Shown: one piece after another, positions 37,762 through 46,573 of the stretch
Layout of the letters: each line of letters begins with the position of its first letter
Position numbering within the stretch: the stretch's first letter is position 1
Source of the DNA: Variovorax paradoxus EPS
GTDB lineage: Bacteria > Pseudomonadota > Gammaproteobacteria > Burkholderiales > Burkholderiaceae_C
DNA length: 64,000 nucleotides
Assembly: GCF_000184745.1 (NCBI RefSeq)
Contig: NC_014931.1
Span: 3,410,001-3,474,000, forward strand
Direction of reading: 5' to 3'
Notes under the pieces: model-generated
Seen by the model: only the letters and a program-made list of their open reading frames with translations
Databases searched by the model: none
Told to the model about the DNA's origin: nothing
Made by a program: the position numbers and the translations under genes

Positions 37762-38811
37762 ATGGCCTTCATGGACCCCTTGCTGCTTCAGCTTTCCGAC
37801 TCGGTTTCTTCCGCCAGGACCCTGGAGGATCTGACGCGTCCCATGCTCGAGATGCTCGAGGCCGTGAGCGGGCTGGAGTCGACCTATCTCACGATGATCG
37901 ACCTGGACAAGGGCCTGCAGCACGTCCTGTATGCGCGCAACACAAGGCAGATGCAGATTCCCGAGGGCCTGAGCGTCCCCTGGGACGACACGCTTTGCAA
38001 GCGCGCCCTCGACGAGGGCCGCTCCTATACCGGCAACGTCGCCGAGTGCTGGGGCGATTCGGATGCGGCGCGCGACCTCGGCATCCAGACCTATGTCAGC
38101 ATGCCCGTGCGCACCGACAGCAGCGGCCTCTACGGCACGCTGTGCGCGGCCAGCGCCGCGCAGGTGCCGCTGCCTCCGAATGCAGAGAACGTGCTGGGCC
38201 TGTTCGCCAAGCTCATCGGCCAGCATGTGGAGCGCGAGATGCTTTTCGCGCGCCTCACGCAGGCCAACTCCGAACTGGCCAGCCACGCCGCCACCGACAT
38301 GCTCACCGGCCTGCCGAACCGCCGCTCGCTCGACGAGGCACTGGACCGCCTGCTCGCGCAGAGCCAGCGCAACGGCACCTGCGTCCTGGTGGCCTTCATC
38401 GACCTGGACGGCTTCAAGCAGATCAACGATGCGCACGGCCACGAGGTGGGCGACGAGTTCCTGCTCGCCATGGCCACCCGGCTCAAGGCAACGTTGCGCG
38501 CCGGCGACATGCTCGCGCGGCTGGGCGGCGACGAGTTCGTGGTGATCGGCGCCGGTCCCGCCTGCGACGCGGCAGGCGAGGCGCCGGCCGCCGCGGCCGA
38601 AGCGCTCGCCCAGCGAATCACGGCCGCGGCCACGGGTGAGTTTCAGCTGCCAGCGCTGGTCATCGACTACGGCGGTGCGAGCGTCGGGGCGGTGGCCGCC
38701 GATCCGCGCGTCACGTCGGCCCGCGACGCCCTGCGCCAGGCGGACGCCGCCATGTACGACATGAAGCGGGCGCGCCGCGCGCTCTCGCGGGAACGCAACC
38801 TGCACGCCTGA
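37762..38811 (+). CDS. Diguanylate cyclase with N-terminal GAF domain
   Basis: The 349-aa protein has a GAF-like sensor domain (about 20-165) and a C-terminal GGDEF domain (about 175-345). DMLTGLPNRRSLDEAL begins the cyclase, FIDLDGFKQIND binds metal and substrate, and the active site LGGDEFVV is intact (near 254). An RxxD product-inhibition site (RAGD) lies upstream at the canonical distance. It should make c-di-GMP from two GTP. Its position before the cellulose genes makes cellulose control through the PilZ domain of BcsA likely. The ATG at 37762 or the one at 37771 could be used; neither has a good ribosome-binding site. Confidence 0.92.
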   Translation: MAFMDPLLLQLSDSVSSARTLEDLTRPMLEMLEAVSGLESTYLTMIDLDKGLQHVLYARNTRQMQIPEGLSVPWDDTLCKRALDEGRSYTGNVAECWGDSDAARDLGIQTYVSMPVRTDSSGLYGTLCAASAAQVPLPPNAENVLGLFAKLIGQHVEREMLFARLTQANSELASHAATDMLTGLPNRRSLDEALDRLLAQSQRNGTCVLVAFIDLDGFKQINDAHGHEVGDEFLLAMATRLKATLRAGDMLARLGGDEFVVIGAGPACDAAGEAPAAAAEALAQRITAAATGEFQLPALVIDYGGASVGAVAADPRVTSARDALRQADAAMYDMKRARRALSRERNLHA

Positions 38812-39105
38812 ACGGCCCCGCCGGCCGCGGCTATACCCCGCGGCGGTCCGCCGGATCGGGCAACCTGAACGGCTTCGGCCGCTGCGCCCGACCTCAGGCC
38901 GGCCGTGTCCGTGCGGCCCCTATTGCAACAGCACGCTCACGCATCACCGATGCGCCGGCTGGGTACCCACACGTGCCGAAAAATTCTTCTCATCCTGAAT
39001 CCAATCTCGCCGCAGCTACGTATGCGTCGCCAATGGTTTCCATTTTTAGAAACATTGTTTGACATGTGTTGTCGATCGTTATTTGGTCCAACACAATGCC
39101 CCGAT
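38812..39105 (+). promoter_or_regulatory. AT-rich control region upstream of bcsD
   Basis: This 294-bp spacer is markedly AT-richer near its right end. TTGACA (39059-39064) is a perfect -35 hexamer, with TATTTG about 15 bases later as a poor -10. TGTGTTG (39065-39071) and CAACACA (39089-39095) form a 7-bp inverted repeat across this region, a candidate operator. In-frame codons upstream of bcsD look non-coding. This is the best candidate promoter of the cellulose operon. Confidence 0.4.
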
Positions 39106-39579
39106 ATGGACATCGAAGAGAACGTTTTTCAGTACTACGAAGGTCGGGCATGCAGCGCCCAATGGCTGGCATTCAACCGGGGCATGGCGGCCGAATTGAG
39201 CGCCGGCTTGCCGCCTGAAGACATTCGGCAGCTTTTCTTCCGCATCGGCCAGCGGGTGGCCGAAGCCCTCCCCGTCGCGCCCTGCGAGACCCTGGCCGAT
39301 CTGCAGTCGCAGTTCAATGCGCACTGGCACGGCATCGACTGGGGCTTCAGCAGCCTGCGCGAGGAGGCCGATTGCGTCGCCATCACCCACGCCTGCAGCC
39401 CCATCGCGATGGCCTTCGGTCCCGAAGCGACCGGCTGGAGCACCGGCTTCTTCGAAGGCGTCTACCAAGCCTGGTTCGATGCCCAGCGCATGCCCCCTTC
39501 GCTGCGCGTGATGGCGCTCGACGGCGGCGCGCCGGCGGGCCCGGTGGTCGAACTGCGTCTCGGCAGGAGTTCGCCATGA
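39106..39579 (+). CDS. bcsD: Cellulose synthase subunit D (BcsD)
   Basis: The 157-aa protein has the length and composition of BcsD (156 aa in Komagataeibacter). It is a soluble helical protein with WLAFNRGMAAELSA at the N-terminus, conserved HGIDWGF in the middle and TGWSTGFFEGVYQAWF before the C-terminus. In acetic-acid bacteria BcsD forms an octamer that helps align the emerging glucan chains. The ATG at 39106 fits the family; the upstream in-frame stretch is not protein-like. It overlaps the next gene by 4 bases (ATGA). Confidence 0.85.
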   Translation: MDIEENVFQYYEGRACSAQWLAFNRGMAAELSAGLPPEDIRQLFFRIGQRVAEALPVAPCETLADLQSQFNAHWHGIDWGFSSLREEADCVAITHACSPIAMAFGPEATGWSTGFFEGVYQAWFDAQRMPPSLRVMALDGGAPAGPVVELRLGRSSP

Positions 39580-40004
39580 GCCGCGACGACCGCTCCGCCG
39601 AAGACGTCGCCGGCCTGTTTCGCAAGTTCGGCGGGGACGCACACAACTACAGGGAGTTCAGCGCACCCGAGGAGGACGCGCAGGCCGCCGGCAACTGGCC
39701 GCTGCTCTCGGGCGGGCCGATCGATCGCCCGCCGGTGGCACCGCCTGTGCCCGCCGCGGCGCCGGCCATTGCGCCGGTTGCGCCGGTTGCACCAGTTGCA
39801 ACGACCGCGCCGGCCGTATCGGTTGCCCCGTTCGCACCCGTCGCGCCGTTGATCCCGGCAGCGACCGCCGCGACGCCATCCGCCCCCGCCCCGTCGGCAG
39901 GAGCCGCGCCCGGCGAACTGCAGGCGCTGTTCGCACGCCTCGCGCAGCCTCAGCGCCCCGCAGCGGCGCCGGGCCCCATGTCACGCTGGCGACGGCCGAC
40001 GTGA
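39576..40004 (+). CDS. bcsP: Cellulose biosynthesis protein BcsP/BcsR-like, proline-rich
   Basis: The 142-aa protein starts with a short conserved motif, EDVAGLFRKFGGDAHNYREF (about residues 9-28), like the BcsR/BcsP N-terminus. The following ~90 residues are almost all Pro, Ala and Val, including AP-VAPVAPVA runs, then a helix (GELQALFARLAQ). BcsP-type proteins precede bcsQ in beta-proteobacterial cellulose operons; their precise role in localisation or regulation is not shown by sequence. The start overlaps the bcsD stop, and its own stop overlaps or abuts bcsQ. Confidence 0.75.
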   Translation: MSRDDRSAEDVAGLFRKFGGDAHNYREFSAPEEDAQAAGNWPLLSGGPIDRPPVAPPVPAAAPAIAPVAPVAPVATTAPAVSVAPFAPVAPLIPAATAATPSAPAPSAGAAPGELQALFARLAQPQRPAAAPGPMSRWRRPT

Positions 40005-40006
40005 CG

Positions 40007-40825
40007 ATGGTTGTCGTTCCTGTCATTTCCTCCAAGGGCGGCGTCGGCAAGACAACGGTTGCCGCGAACCTGGCCACGACCCTCGCAGCACGAGGACGCC
40101 AGGTGCTGGCCATCGACCTCGATCCGCAGAATGCGCTGCGCTTCCATCTGGCGAACGATCCGCGCGGCTGCGAAGAAGGCCTGGTCGCCGCGGCGAGCGG
40201 CCAGTTGCCCTGGACGCAGGCGATGCGCCCCGCGCATGGCGGCGTGGTGCTCTTGCCCTTTGGCACGGTCGACGACGAGCGGCAGATCGGCTTCGAGCAC
40301 GACCTCTCGCGCCATCCCGGCTGGCTGGCCGACACGCTCGCGCGCTTCGGGCTGCCGGCCGACATGCTGGTGGTCGTCGACACCCCGCCCGGCCCCACCG
40401 TCTACCTGCAGCAGGCCCTGCGCGCAGCCGACCTCTGCGTGATCGCGGTGCTGGCCGATGCGGGCTCGTTCGCCACGCTGCCGATCGTCGAGCGAATGGT
40501 CGACAAGTACTGCCGGTCCCGTGCGGATTACCGCGGCAGCGCCTATGTCATCAACCAGGTCGATCCCGGCCAGCGGCTGAACCACGACGTCCTGGCGGTG
40601 CTGCGCGCGCGCCTGCAGCCCGAGCTGCTGGGCGTGCTGCACCTGGACGCCTCGGTGTCCGAGGCGCTCGCCTCCGCCCTGCCGGTGCAGCGCTACGCAC
40701 CCATGAGCCAGGCGGCCGAAGACGTCTCGGTGATCGCCGACCGGCTCCTCGCGCGCCTCGCAGCCCCCGCGCCTTCACCCTCATCCGCGCACGCCTCGCC
40801 GCTGCGCCAGGAAACGCCCCGATGA
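40007..40825 (+). CDS. bcsQ: Cellulose biosynthesis ParA/MinD-type ATPase BcsQ
   Basis: The ~272-aa protein is a deviant Walker A ATPase of the MinD/ParA type. SSKGGVGKTTVAANLA (residues ~9-24) is the P-loop, AIDLDPQNALR the switch, and VVDTPPG the Walker B region. In enterobacteria BcsQ (YhjQ) localises cellulose synthesis at the pole. A GTG start at 40001 overlapping the previous stop is also possible; ATG 40007 fits the usual short N-terminus. The last bases overlap bcsA. Confidence 0.88.
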   Translation: MVVVPVISSKGGVGKTTVAANLATTLAARGRQVLAIDLDPQNALRFHLANDPRGCEEGLVAAASGQLPWTQAMRPAHGGVVLLPFGTVDDERQIGFEHDLSRHPGWLADTLARFGLPADMLVVVDTPPGPTVYLQQALRAADLCVIAVLADAGSFATLPIVERMVDKYCRSRADYRGSAYVINQVDPGQRLNHDVLAVLRARLQPELLGVLHLDASVSEALASALPVQRYAPMSQAAEDVSVIADRLLARLAAPAPSPSSAHASPLRQETPR

Positions 40826-43011
40826 AAAGCAATACCGGCAACTCCGGGTACGTGCCCCGCGAAGCGCCCGGTTTCCTGCGCCTGTGGCCGGTGCGCCTGG
40901 CCGGCTGGCTCACCGCGCTGGCCGTGCTGCCGGCGCTGATCATCGCGCCGATGACCTTCGAGCAGCAGCTGGTGCTCTCGGTCGGCATCTTCGTGGCGGC
41001 GCTGGTGGCGAACCGCTTCCAGGGCCGCTTCGCCGGGCTGGTGATGATCGTGCTGTCGGTCGTCGTGTCCTCGCGCTACACCTACTGGCGGGTGACCGAG
41101 ACGATGTACATGGACAACCCGCTGGACCTGGTGCTGGGCGCGGGCCTGCTGATGGCCGAGCTCTACGCCTTCGTGGTGCTGCTGCTGGGCTATGTGCAAA
41201 CCGCCTGGCCGCTGGAGCGCAAGCCGGTGCCGCTGCCCGAAGACACGGCGCTGTGGCCGACCATCGACCTCTTCATTCCGACCTACAACGAGCCGATATC
41301 GGTGGTGCGGCCCACGGTGCTGGCGGCCCAGTCGATCGACTGGCCGCGCGACAAGATCAAGATCTTCGTGCTGGACGACGGCCGGCGCGAGGAATTCCGC
41401 GTGTTCTGCGAAGAGGTCGGCGTGACCCACGTCACGCGCGACAACAACCGCCATGCGAAGGCCGGCAACATCAATGCGGCGCTGAAGAACACCACCGGCG
41501 AGTTCGTCGCGATCTTCGATTGCGACCACATCCCGACGCGCTCGTTCATGCAGATCGCCATGGGCTGGTTCGGCCGCGACCCGAAGCTGGGCATGGTGCA
41601 GCTGCCCCACTATTTCTTCTCGCCCGACCCGTTCGAGCGCAACCTGGACACCTTCGGCACCGTGCCCAACGAAGGCGAGCTGTTCTACGGGCTCATCCAG
41701 GACGGCAACGACCTCTGGAACGCCACTTTCTTCTGCGGTTCGTGCGCGGTGCTCCGGCGCACCATCGTCGAGGAGGTCGGCGGCGTCGCGGTGGAAACCG
41801 TGACCGAAGACGCGCACACCGCCCTCAAGATGCATCGCCGCGGCTACAACACCGCTTATCTCGCGCTGCCGCAGGCGGCCGGCCTGGCCACCGAGAGCCT
41901 CTCGAGCCACGTGGGCCAGCGCATCCGCTGGGCGCGGGGCATGGCGCAGATCTTCCGCATCGACAACCCGCTCTTCGGTCGCGGGCTGCACTGGGCGCAG
42001 CGGCTGTGCTACCTGAATGCGATGCTGCATTTCCTGTATGGCCTGCCGCGCCTGATCTATCTCACCGCGCCGCTGGCCTACCTGTTCTTCGGTGCAAGCG
42101 TGATCCACGCCTCGGCCTCGATGATCTTTGCGTTCGCGCTGCCGCACATCCTGCATGCGAACCTCACCAACAGCCGCATCCAGGGACGCTTTCGCTACCT
42201 GCTGTGGAACGAGGTCTACGAGGCGGTGCTGGCCTGGTACATCTTCCGGCCCACGCTGGTGGCGCTGATCAACCCCAAGCTGGGCAGCTTCAACGTGACG
42301 GCCAAGGGCGGCCTGGTGCGCGAGGAGTTCTTCGACACCCTGATCGCCAAGCCCAGCCTGGTGCTGCTGCTGCTGAACTTCCTGGGCGTGGGCGCGGGCC
42401 TGTGGCGGCTGACCTGGGTCGATCCGCAGAACATCGCCACCGTGTGGCTCAACCTGGCGTGGACCTTCTACAACCTGATGATCCTGGGCGCCTGCGTGGC
42501 GGCGGCCAACGAGTCGCGCCAGGTGCGGGGCGCGCCCCGCGTGGCGCTGCAGGTGCCGGCCACCCTGTACTTCGCGGATGGGCATTCGGTGCGCTGCACC
42601 ACGTCCGACTTCTCCGCCGGTGGCCTGGGCGTGGAGCTGCCGGCCGACATGCAGCTTGCGCAGGACGCGAACGTCGTGGTGGCGCTCTACCGCGGCGAAG
42701 CCGAGTCGCGCTTTGCCACCACCGTGCGTTTCAGCAAAGGGCGGCGCGTCGGCCTTCACTTCGCCCCGATGACCCTCGCCCAGGAACGCGCGCTGGTGCA
42801 ATGCACGACGGCGCGCGCCGACATCTGGGCCGCGCGGTGGGGCATCCACCCGCGGCAGGGCATCCACCGGGTGCTCGGCCACATCGTGAGCATCAGCGGG
42901 ACCGGCTTTCGCAACATGTTCTCCCATTACTACCGCGCCGCCACCTCCCGGCTGCGCCCCACCGCGGCTTCGTCGTCGAAGCCGCCCGTCGAAGCGAAGG
43001 AACCCGTGTGA
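40822..43011 (+). CDS. bcsA: Cellulose synthase catalytic subunit BcsA
   Basis: The 729-aa inner-membrane GT2 enzyme adds glucose from UDP-glucose to the growing chain. The D,D,D,QxxRW set is complete: DDGRRE (~188), DCDH (~234), TEDAHT (~331) and QRIRWARG (~365). About eight membrane helices flank the catalytic domain. The PilZ domain near 565-680 has the RGAPR (RxxxR) and DFSAGG motifs that bind c-di-GMP. The start overlaps the bcsQ stop, and the stop overlaps the bcsB GTG by 4 bases. Confidence 0.96.
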   Translation: MKSNTGNSGYVPREAPGFLRLWPVRLAGWLTALAVLPALIIAPMTFEQQLVLSVGIFVAALVANRFQGRFAGLVMIVLSVVVSSRYTYWRVTETMYMDNPLDLVLGAGLLMAELYAFVVLLLGYVQTAWPLERKPVPLPEDTALWPTIDLFIPTYNEPISVVRPTVLAAQSIDWPRDKIKIFVLDDGRREEFRVFCEEVGVTHVTRDNNRHAKAGNINAALKNTTGEFVAIFDCDHIPTRSFMQIAMGWFGRDPKLGMVQLPHYFFSPDPFERNLDTFGTVPNEGELFYGLIQDGNDLWNATFFCGSCAVLRRTIVEEVGGVAVETVTEDAHTALKMHRRGYNTAYLALPQAAGLATESLSSHVGQRIRWARGMAQIFRIDNPLFGRGLHWAQRLCYLNAMLHFLYGLPRLIYLTAPLAYLFFGASVIHASASMIFAFALPHILHANLTNSRIQGRFRYLLWNEVYEAVLAWYIFRPTLVALINPKLGSFNVTAKGGLVREEFFDTLIAKPSLVLLLLNFLGVGAGLWRLTWVDPQNIATVWLNLAWTFYNLMILGACVAAANESRQVRGAPRVALQVPATLYFADGHSVRCTTSDFSAGGLGVELPADMQLAQDANVVVALYRGEAESRFATTVRFSKGRRVGLHFAPMTLAQERALVQCTTARADIWAARWGIHPRQGIHRVLGHIVSISGTGFRNMFSHYYRAATSRLRPTAASSSKPPVEAKEPV

Positions 43012-45320
43012 CGACCTCCCTGCAAGCGCCCGGCCGCGATGCACCTGCCCTGCGCCCGGCGCCGAACCGCGGAGCCACCGTGCTGGCGTTCGCCCTGGCC
43101 GCCGCAACAACGGGCGGCGCGTGGGCGCAGCCCCAGCTCCAACTTCAGCCCCAAACCCAGGCCCGGCCGGCCATTCCGGCGGCCGCCGCCGCACCCGGCG
43201 GTGCGGTCCGCGAACTCAACCTCACGCAGCTGGGCATCGACTACGCGGTGCAGCTGCGCGGCATCAGCGGCACCATCGGCATTCCGTTCAACGTGCGCGC
43301 CGACGAGCTGGTCACTGCCGCGTCGCTCAAGCTGAACTACGCCTACTCGCCTTCGCTCATTCCCGAGCTCTCGCACCTGAAGGTCACGGTCAACGACGTG
43401 CTCGTCGCCACGCTGCCGGTGAACCGCGCGGAGGCCGGCAAGCCGCAGACGCAGGACATCCCGATCGACCGGCGCCTGATCACCGAGTTCAACCGCATCA
43501 ACGTCGAGTTGGTCGGGCACTACACGCGCGAATGCGAGGACCCGGCCCACACCAGCCTCTGGGCGCGCATCGACGCGTCGAGCACGCTCAAGCTGACGGT
43601 GTCGCCGCTCAAGCTCACCAACGACCTGGCCACGCTGCCGCAGCCCTTCTTCGACCGCCGCGACGTGCGGCGCGCCCGCATCCCCTTCGTGTTCGGGGGC
43701 GCCGAGTCGCCGCCGCTGCTCGAGGCGGCCGGCATCGTCTCCTCGTGGTTCGGGGCGCTGGCGGACTACCGCGGCGCCACTTTCCCGGTCACGCGAGGCG
43801 AGCTGCCCGCCGGGCATGCCGTGGTCTTCGTGCTGCCCGACACCCAGATCCCGAACCTTTCGCTGCCGTCCATCCAGGGGCCGGCGCTGGCGGTCGTGGA
43901 CCATCCGCAGGACCCGGCCTCCAAGCTGCTGCTGGTGATGGGCCGCGATCCGGCCGAGCTGCGCACTGCCGCGGCCGCGCTGGCGCTGAACAGCCGCGCG
44001 TTCTCGGGCGATCGCAGCAGCATCGCCGCGTTCCAGGAACCGCCGCCGCGCAAGCCCTACGATGCGCCGCGCTGGGTGCCGAGCGACCGTCCGCTGCAAC
44101 TGGGCGAGCTCACCGACGCCGCCGGGCTTTCGGTGTCGGGCTACACGCCCGACGTGGTGCGCGTGAACCTGCAGCTGCCGCCCGACCTTTTCACCTGGCG
44201 CAGCCGCGGCATTCCGCTCGACCTGCAATACCGCTACACGCCGCGCGTGCGGCCCGACCAGTCGACGCTCAACCTGAACGTCGACGACAACTTCATCGGC
44301 GCGCTGCCGCTGCGCTCGGCGAACCCGGCGGGCGACCGCTGGTGGAACCCGCTGGCCGTGAAGGTGATGCCCGACGGCACGGTGGCCGAGAACCGGCAGG
44401 TCATGCTGCCGCCGCTCGCGCTGGGCCCGCGCAGCCAGCTGCGCATGCACTACTACTTCGAGCCTTCGGGCGGACGCTGCCAGCCGCTGCTGGACAACGT
44501 GCGCGGCGCGATCGACCCGACCTCGAAGATCGACGTGTCGGGGTTCCCGCACTACATCGCGATGCCCGACCTGGCGGCCTACGCCAACGGCGGCTTCCCG
44601 TTCTCGCGCATGGCCGACCTCTCCGAAACCGCGGTCATCCTGCCGGACCAGGCCGATCCCGCGGACACCGAAACCTACCTGGGCCTGCTCGGCCAGATCG
44701 GGCATGCCACCGGCTACCCCGCGCTGCGCGTGAAGGTGGGCCGCGCCGCCGAGGTGTCGCAGTGGGCCGACAAGGACCTGCTGGTGATCGGCAACCTGCA
44801 GAACCAGCCGCTCTTCGCGCAATGGGCGGCGAAGATGCCGCTGCAGCGCAACGGCACTTCGCCGCAACTGAAGCTCGGCAGCTGGCTGGACACCGCCATC
44901 GACTTCGTCATCGGCGCGCGCAAGCGCGAAGACCTGGCCGGCGGCATGCAGATCGCGGTGAGCGAGGACGGCCGCGACGCGGTGCTCGCGGGCTTCGAAT
45001 CGCCGCTGCGCAGCGGTCGCAGCGTGATCGCCGCCGTCACCAATCCGGCCTCGAAGGAAGCGCTGCTGAGCGCGCTGATGACGCCCGAGCGGCTCAAGCG
45101 CATCCAGGGCAGCATGGCCATCGTGCGCGACACGCAGGTGCACAGCGTGCTCGGCGAGGACACCTATTACGTCGGCCGCCTGCCGCCGATGGCCTGGCTG
45201 CAGTGGAACCTGTCGCGCAGCCCGCTGCTGCTCGCCGGGCTGGTGGTGGCGCTGGCCCTTCTGGGCGCGGCGGTGGCCTTCGCCAGCCTGCAATTGCGCG
45301 CACGGCGCCGCCTGCGTTGA
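43008..45320 (+). CDS. bcsB: Cellulose synthase periplasmic subunit BcsB
   Basis: The 770-aa protein has an N-terminal signal (hydrophobic LAFALAAATTGGAWAQ near 25-41), the BcsB-type repeats (for example LNYAYSPSLIPELSHLKVTV and LVGHYTRECEDP), and a C-terminal anchor helix (LLLAGLVVALALLGAAVAF) followed by an Arg-rich tail. It guides the nascent glucan across the periplasm with BcsA. Translation starts at the GTG at 43008 that overlaps the bcsA stop (GTGA). bcsZ follows after 14 bp. Confidence 0.95.
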   Translation: MTTSLQAPGRDAPALRPAPNRGATVLAFALAAATTGGAWAQPQLQLQPQTQARPAIPAAAAAPGGAVRELNLTQLGIDYAVQLRGISGTIGIPFNVRADELVTAASLKLNYAYSPSLIPELSHLKVTVNDVLVATLPVNRAEAGKPQTQDIPIDRRLITEFNRINVELVGHYTRECEDPAHTSLWARIDASSTLKLTVSPLKLTNDLATLPQPFFDRRDVRRARIPFVFGGAESPPLLEAAGIVSSWFGALADYRGATFPVTRGELPAGHAVVFVLPDTQIPNLSLPSIQGPALAVVDHPQDPASKLLLVMGRDPAELRTAAAALALNSRAFSGDRSSIAAFQEPPPRKPYDAPRWVPSDRPLQLGELTDAAGLSVSGYTPDVVRVNLQLPPDLFTWRSRGIPLDLQYRYTPRVRPDQSTLNLNVDDNFIGALPLRSANPAGDRWWNPLAVKVMPDGTVAENRQVMLPPLALGPRSQLRMHYYFEPSGGRCQPLLDNVRGAIDPTSKIDVSGFPHYIAMPDLAAYANGGFPFSRMADLSETAVILPDQADPADTETYLGLLGQIGHATGYPALRVKVGRAAEVSQWADKDLLVIGNLQNQPLFAQWAAKMPLQRNGTSPQLKLGSWLDTAIDFVIGARKREDLAGGMQIAVSEDGRDAVLAGFESPLRSGRSVIAAVTNPASKEALLSALMTPERLKRIQGSMAIVRDTQVHSVLGEDTYYVGRLPPMAWLQWNLSRSPLLLAGLVVALALLGAAVAFASLQLRARRRLR

Positions 45321-45334
45321 AAGCGGTCCCCGCC

Positions 45335-46573
45335 ATGCCAACCGCCGCATCGCCGCCATCCATCGACACGTGCATCGGCACGCGCATCGGCAGGCGGCCG
45401 CTGCTCGCCGCGGCGGCGCTGGGCTGGGCGGCGTCGCGCCCGGCCTTCGCGGCGCCGCCGGCCGCGGCGTGCCATCCGGCGTCCGACTGGGCCGCGTTCG
45501 CCGCGCGCCACATCCAGCGCGACGGGCGCGTGATCGACTTCAACACGCCGCAGCAGCAGTCGACCTCCGAGGGGCAGTCGTACAGCCTCTTCTTCGCGCT
45601 GGTCCACAACGACAAGCCGACCTTCGCGCGCGTGCTCGCCTGGACCGAAGCCAACCTCGCGCAGGGCAGCCTGGCCAGCAACCTGCCGGCCTGGCAATGG
45701 GGCAAGAAGCCCGACGGCGGATGGGGCGTGCTCGATGCGAATGCCGCCTCCGATGCCGACCTGTGGATCGCCTATGCGCTCATGGAAGCCGGCCGGCTCT
45801 GGAACGAGCCGCGCTACGCGAAGCTCGGGCGCAGCCTGCTGGCGCTGGTGGTGCGCGACGAAGTGGTGGCGCTCCCCGGGCTCGGCCGCATGCTGCTGCC
45901 CTGGCCCGCGTCGGTGGCGAGCGGTCCGGTCTGGCGACTCAACCCGAGCTACATGCCGCTGCAGTTGCTGCAGTACTTCCACCATGCCGATCCGCGCGGA
46001 CCGTGGCGCGAAGTGGCGGACAACACCCTGCGCCTGCTCGACGCCGTCGCACTCAAGGGCTTCGCGCCCGACTGGTGCGGCTGGTCGCAGACGGCCAATG
46101 CCTTCGTCGCCGATCCCGAGAAGGGCACCGTCGGCAGCTACGACGCCATTCGCGTCTATCTCTGGGCCGGCATGCTGTCGCCCAGGGCGCCGGAACACAA
46201 GGCATTGATGCAGCGCCTGAACGGCCCGCGCCAACTGGTTGCGGAGCATCGCCCGATGCCCGAATCGGTGGACACCGCCACCGGTGCCGGGCGCGGCACC
46301 GGGCCGGTCGGTTTCGCCGGCGCGCTGCTGCCTTATCTGAAAGCGCAGGCTCTGCCCGATGTGCTGGCCACCGAGTCGGCCCGGCTCCCGGGCGGACGCG
46401 CCGAAATTCCATCGGCGGCGGCTACGGGCGCTCCGATGCCTCCGATGCCTTATTACGAGCAGGTGCTGTCGATCTTCGGACAGGCCTGGCTGGACGGCCG
46501 CTACGAATTCGATCGCAGCGGCCAGTTGCAAACCTCATGGAGACTGCTATGTCGACCCACCCGAGCGGCATGA
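45335..46573 (+). CDS. bcsZ: Endo-1,4-beta-glucanase BcsZ (GH8)
   Basis: The 412-aa periplasmic glycoside hydrolase belongs to family 8. It has a signal with a GRRPLLAAAAL run that may suit the Tat or Sec pathway. The catalytic acid is the Glu in TSEGQSYS (near 78), the base the Asp in GSYDAIRVYLW (near 269), and DANAASDADLWIAYAL holds a substrate-contact Asp. BcsZ trims misassembled glucan and is needed for proper fibre export. The gene overlaps bcsC by 25 bases. Confidence 0.93.
   Translation: MPTAASPPSIDTCIGTRIGRRPLLAAAALGWAASRPAFAAPPAAACHPASDWAAFAARHIQRDGRVIDFNTPQQQSTSEGQSYSLFFALVHNDKPTFARVLAWTEANLAQGSLASNLPAWQWGKKPDGGWGVLDANAASDADLWIAYALMEAGRLWNEPRYAKLGRSLLALVVRDEVVALPGLGRMLLPWPASVASGPVWRLNPSYMPLQLLQYFHHADPRGPWREVADNTLRLLDAVALKGFAPDWCGWSQTANAFVADPEKGTVGSYDAIRVYLWAGMLSPRAPEHKALMQRLNGPRQLVAEHRPMPESVDTATGAGRGTGPVGFAGALLPYLKAQALPDVLATESARLPGGRAEIPSAAATGAPMPPMPYYEQVLSIFGQAWLDGRYEFDRSGQLQTSWRLLCRPTRAA

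Noticed and set aside
40884..43007. Upstream extension of bcsB over bcsA
   Set aside because: It is a shadow frame of bcsA. The GTG overlapping the bcsA stop leads directly into the BcsB signal peptide.
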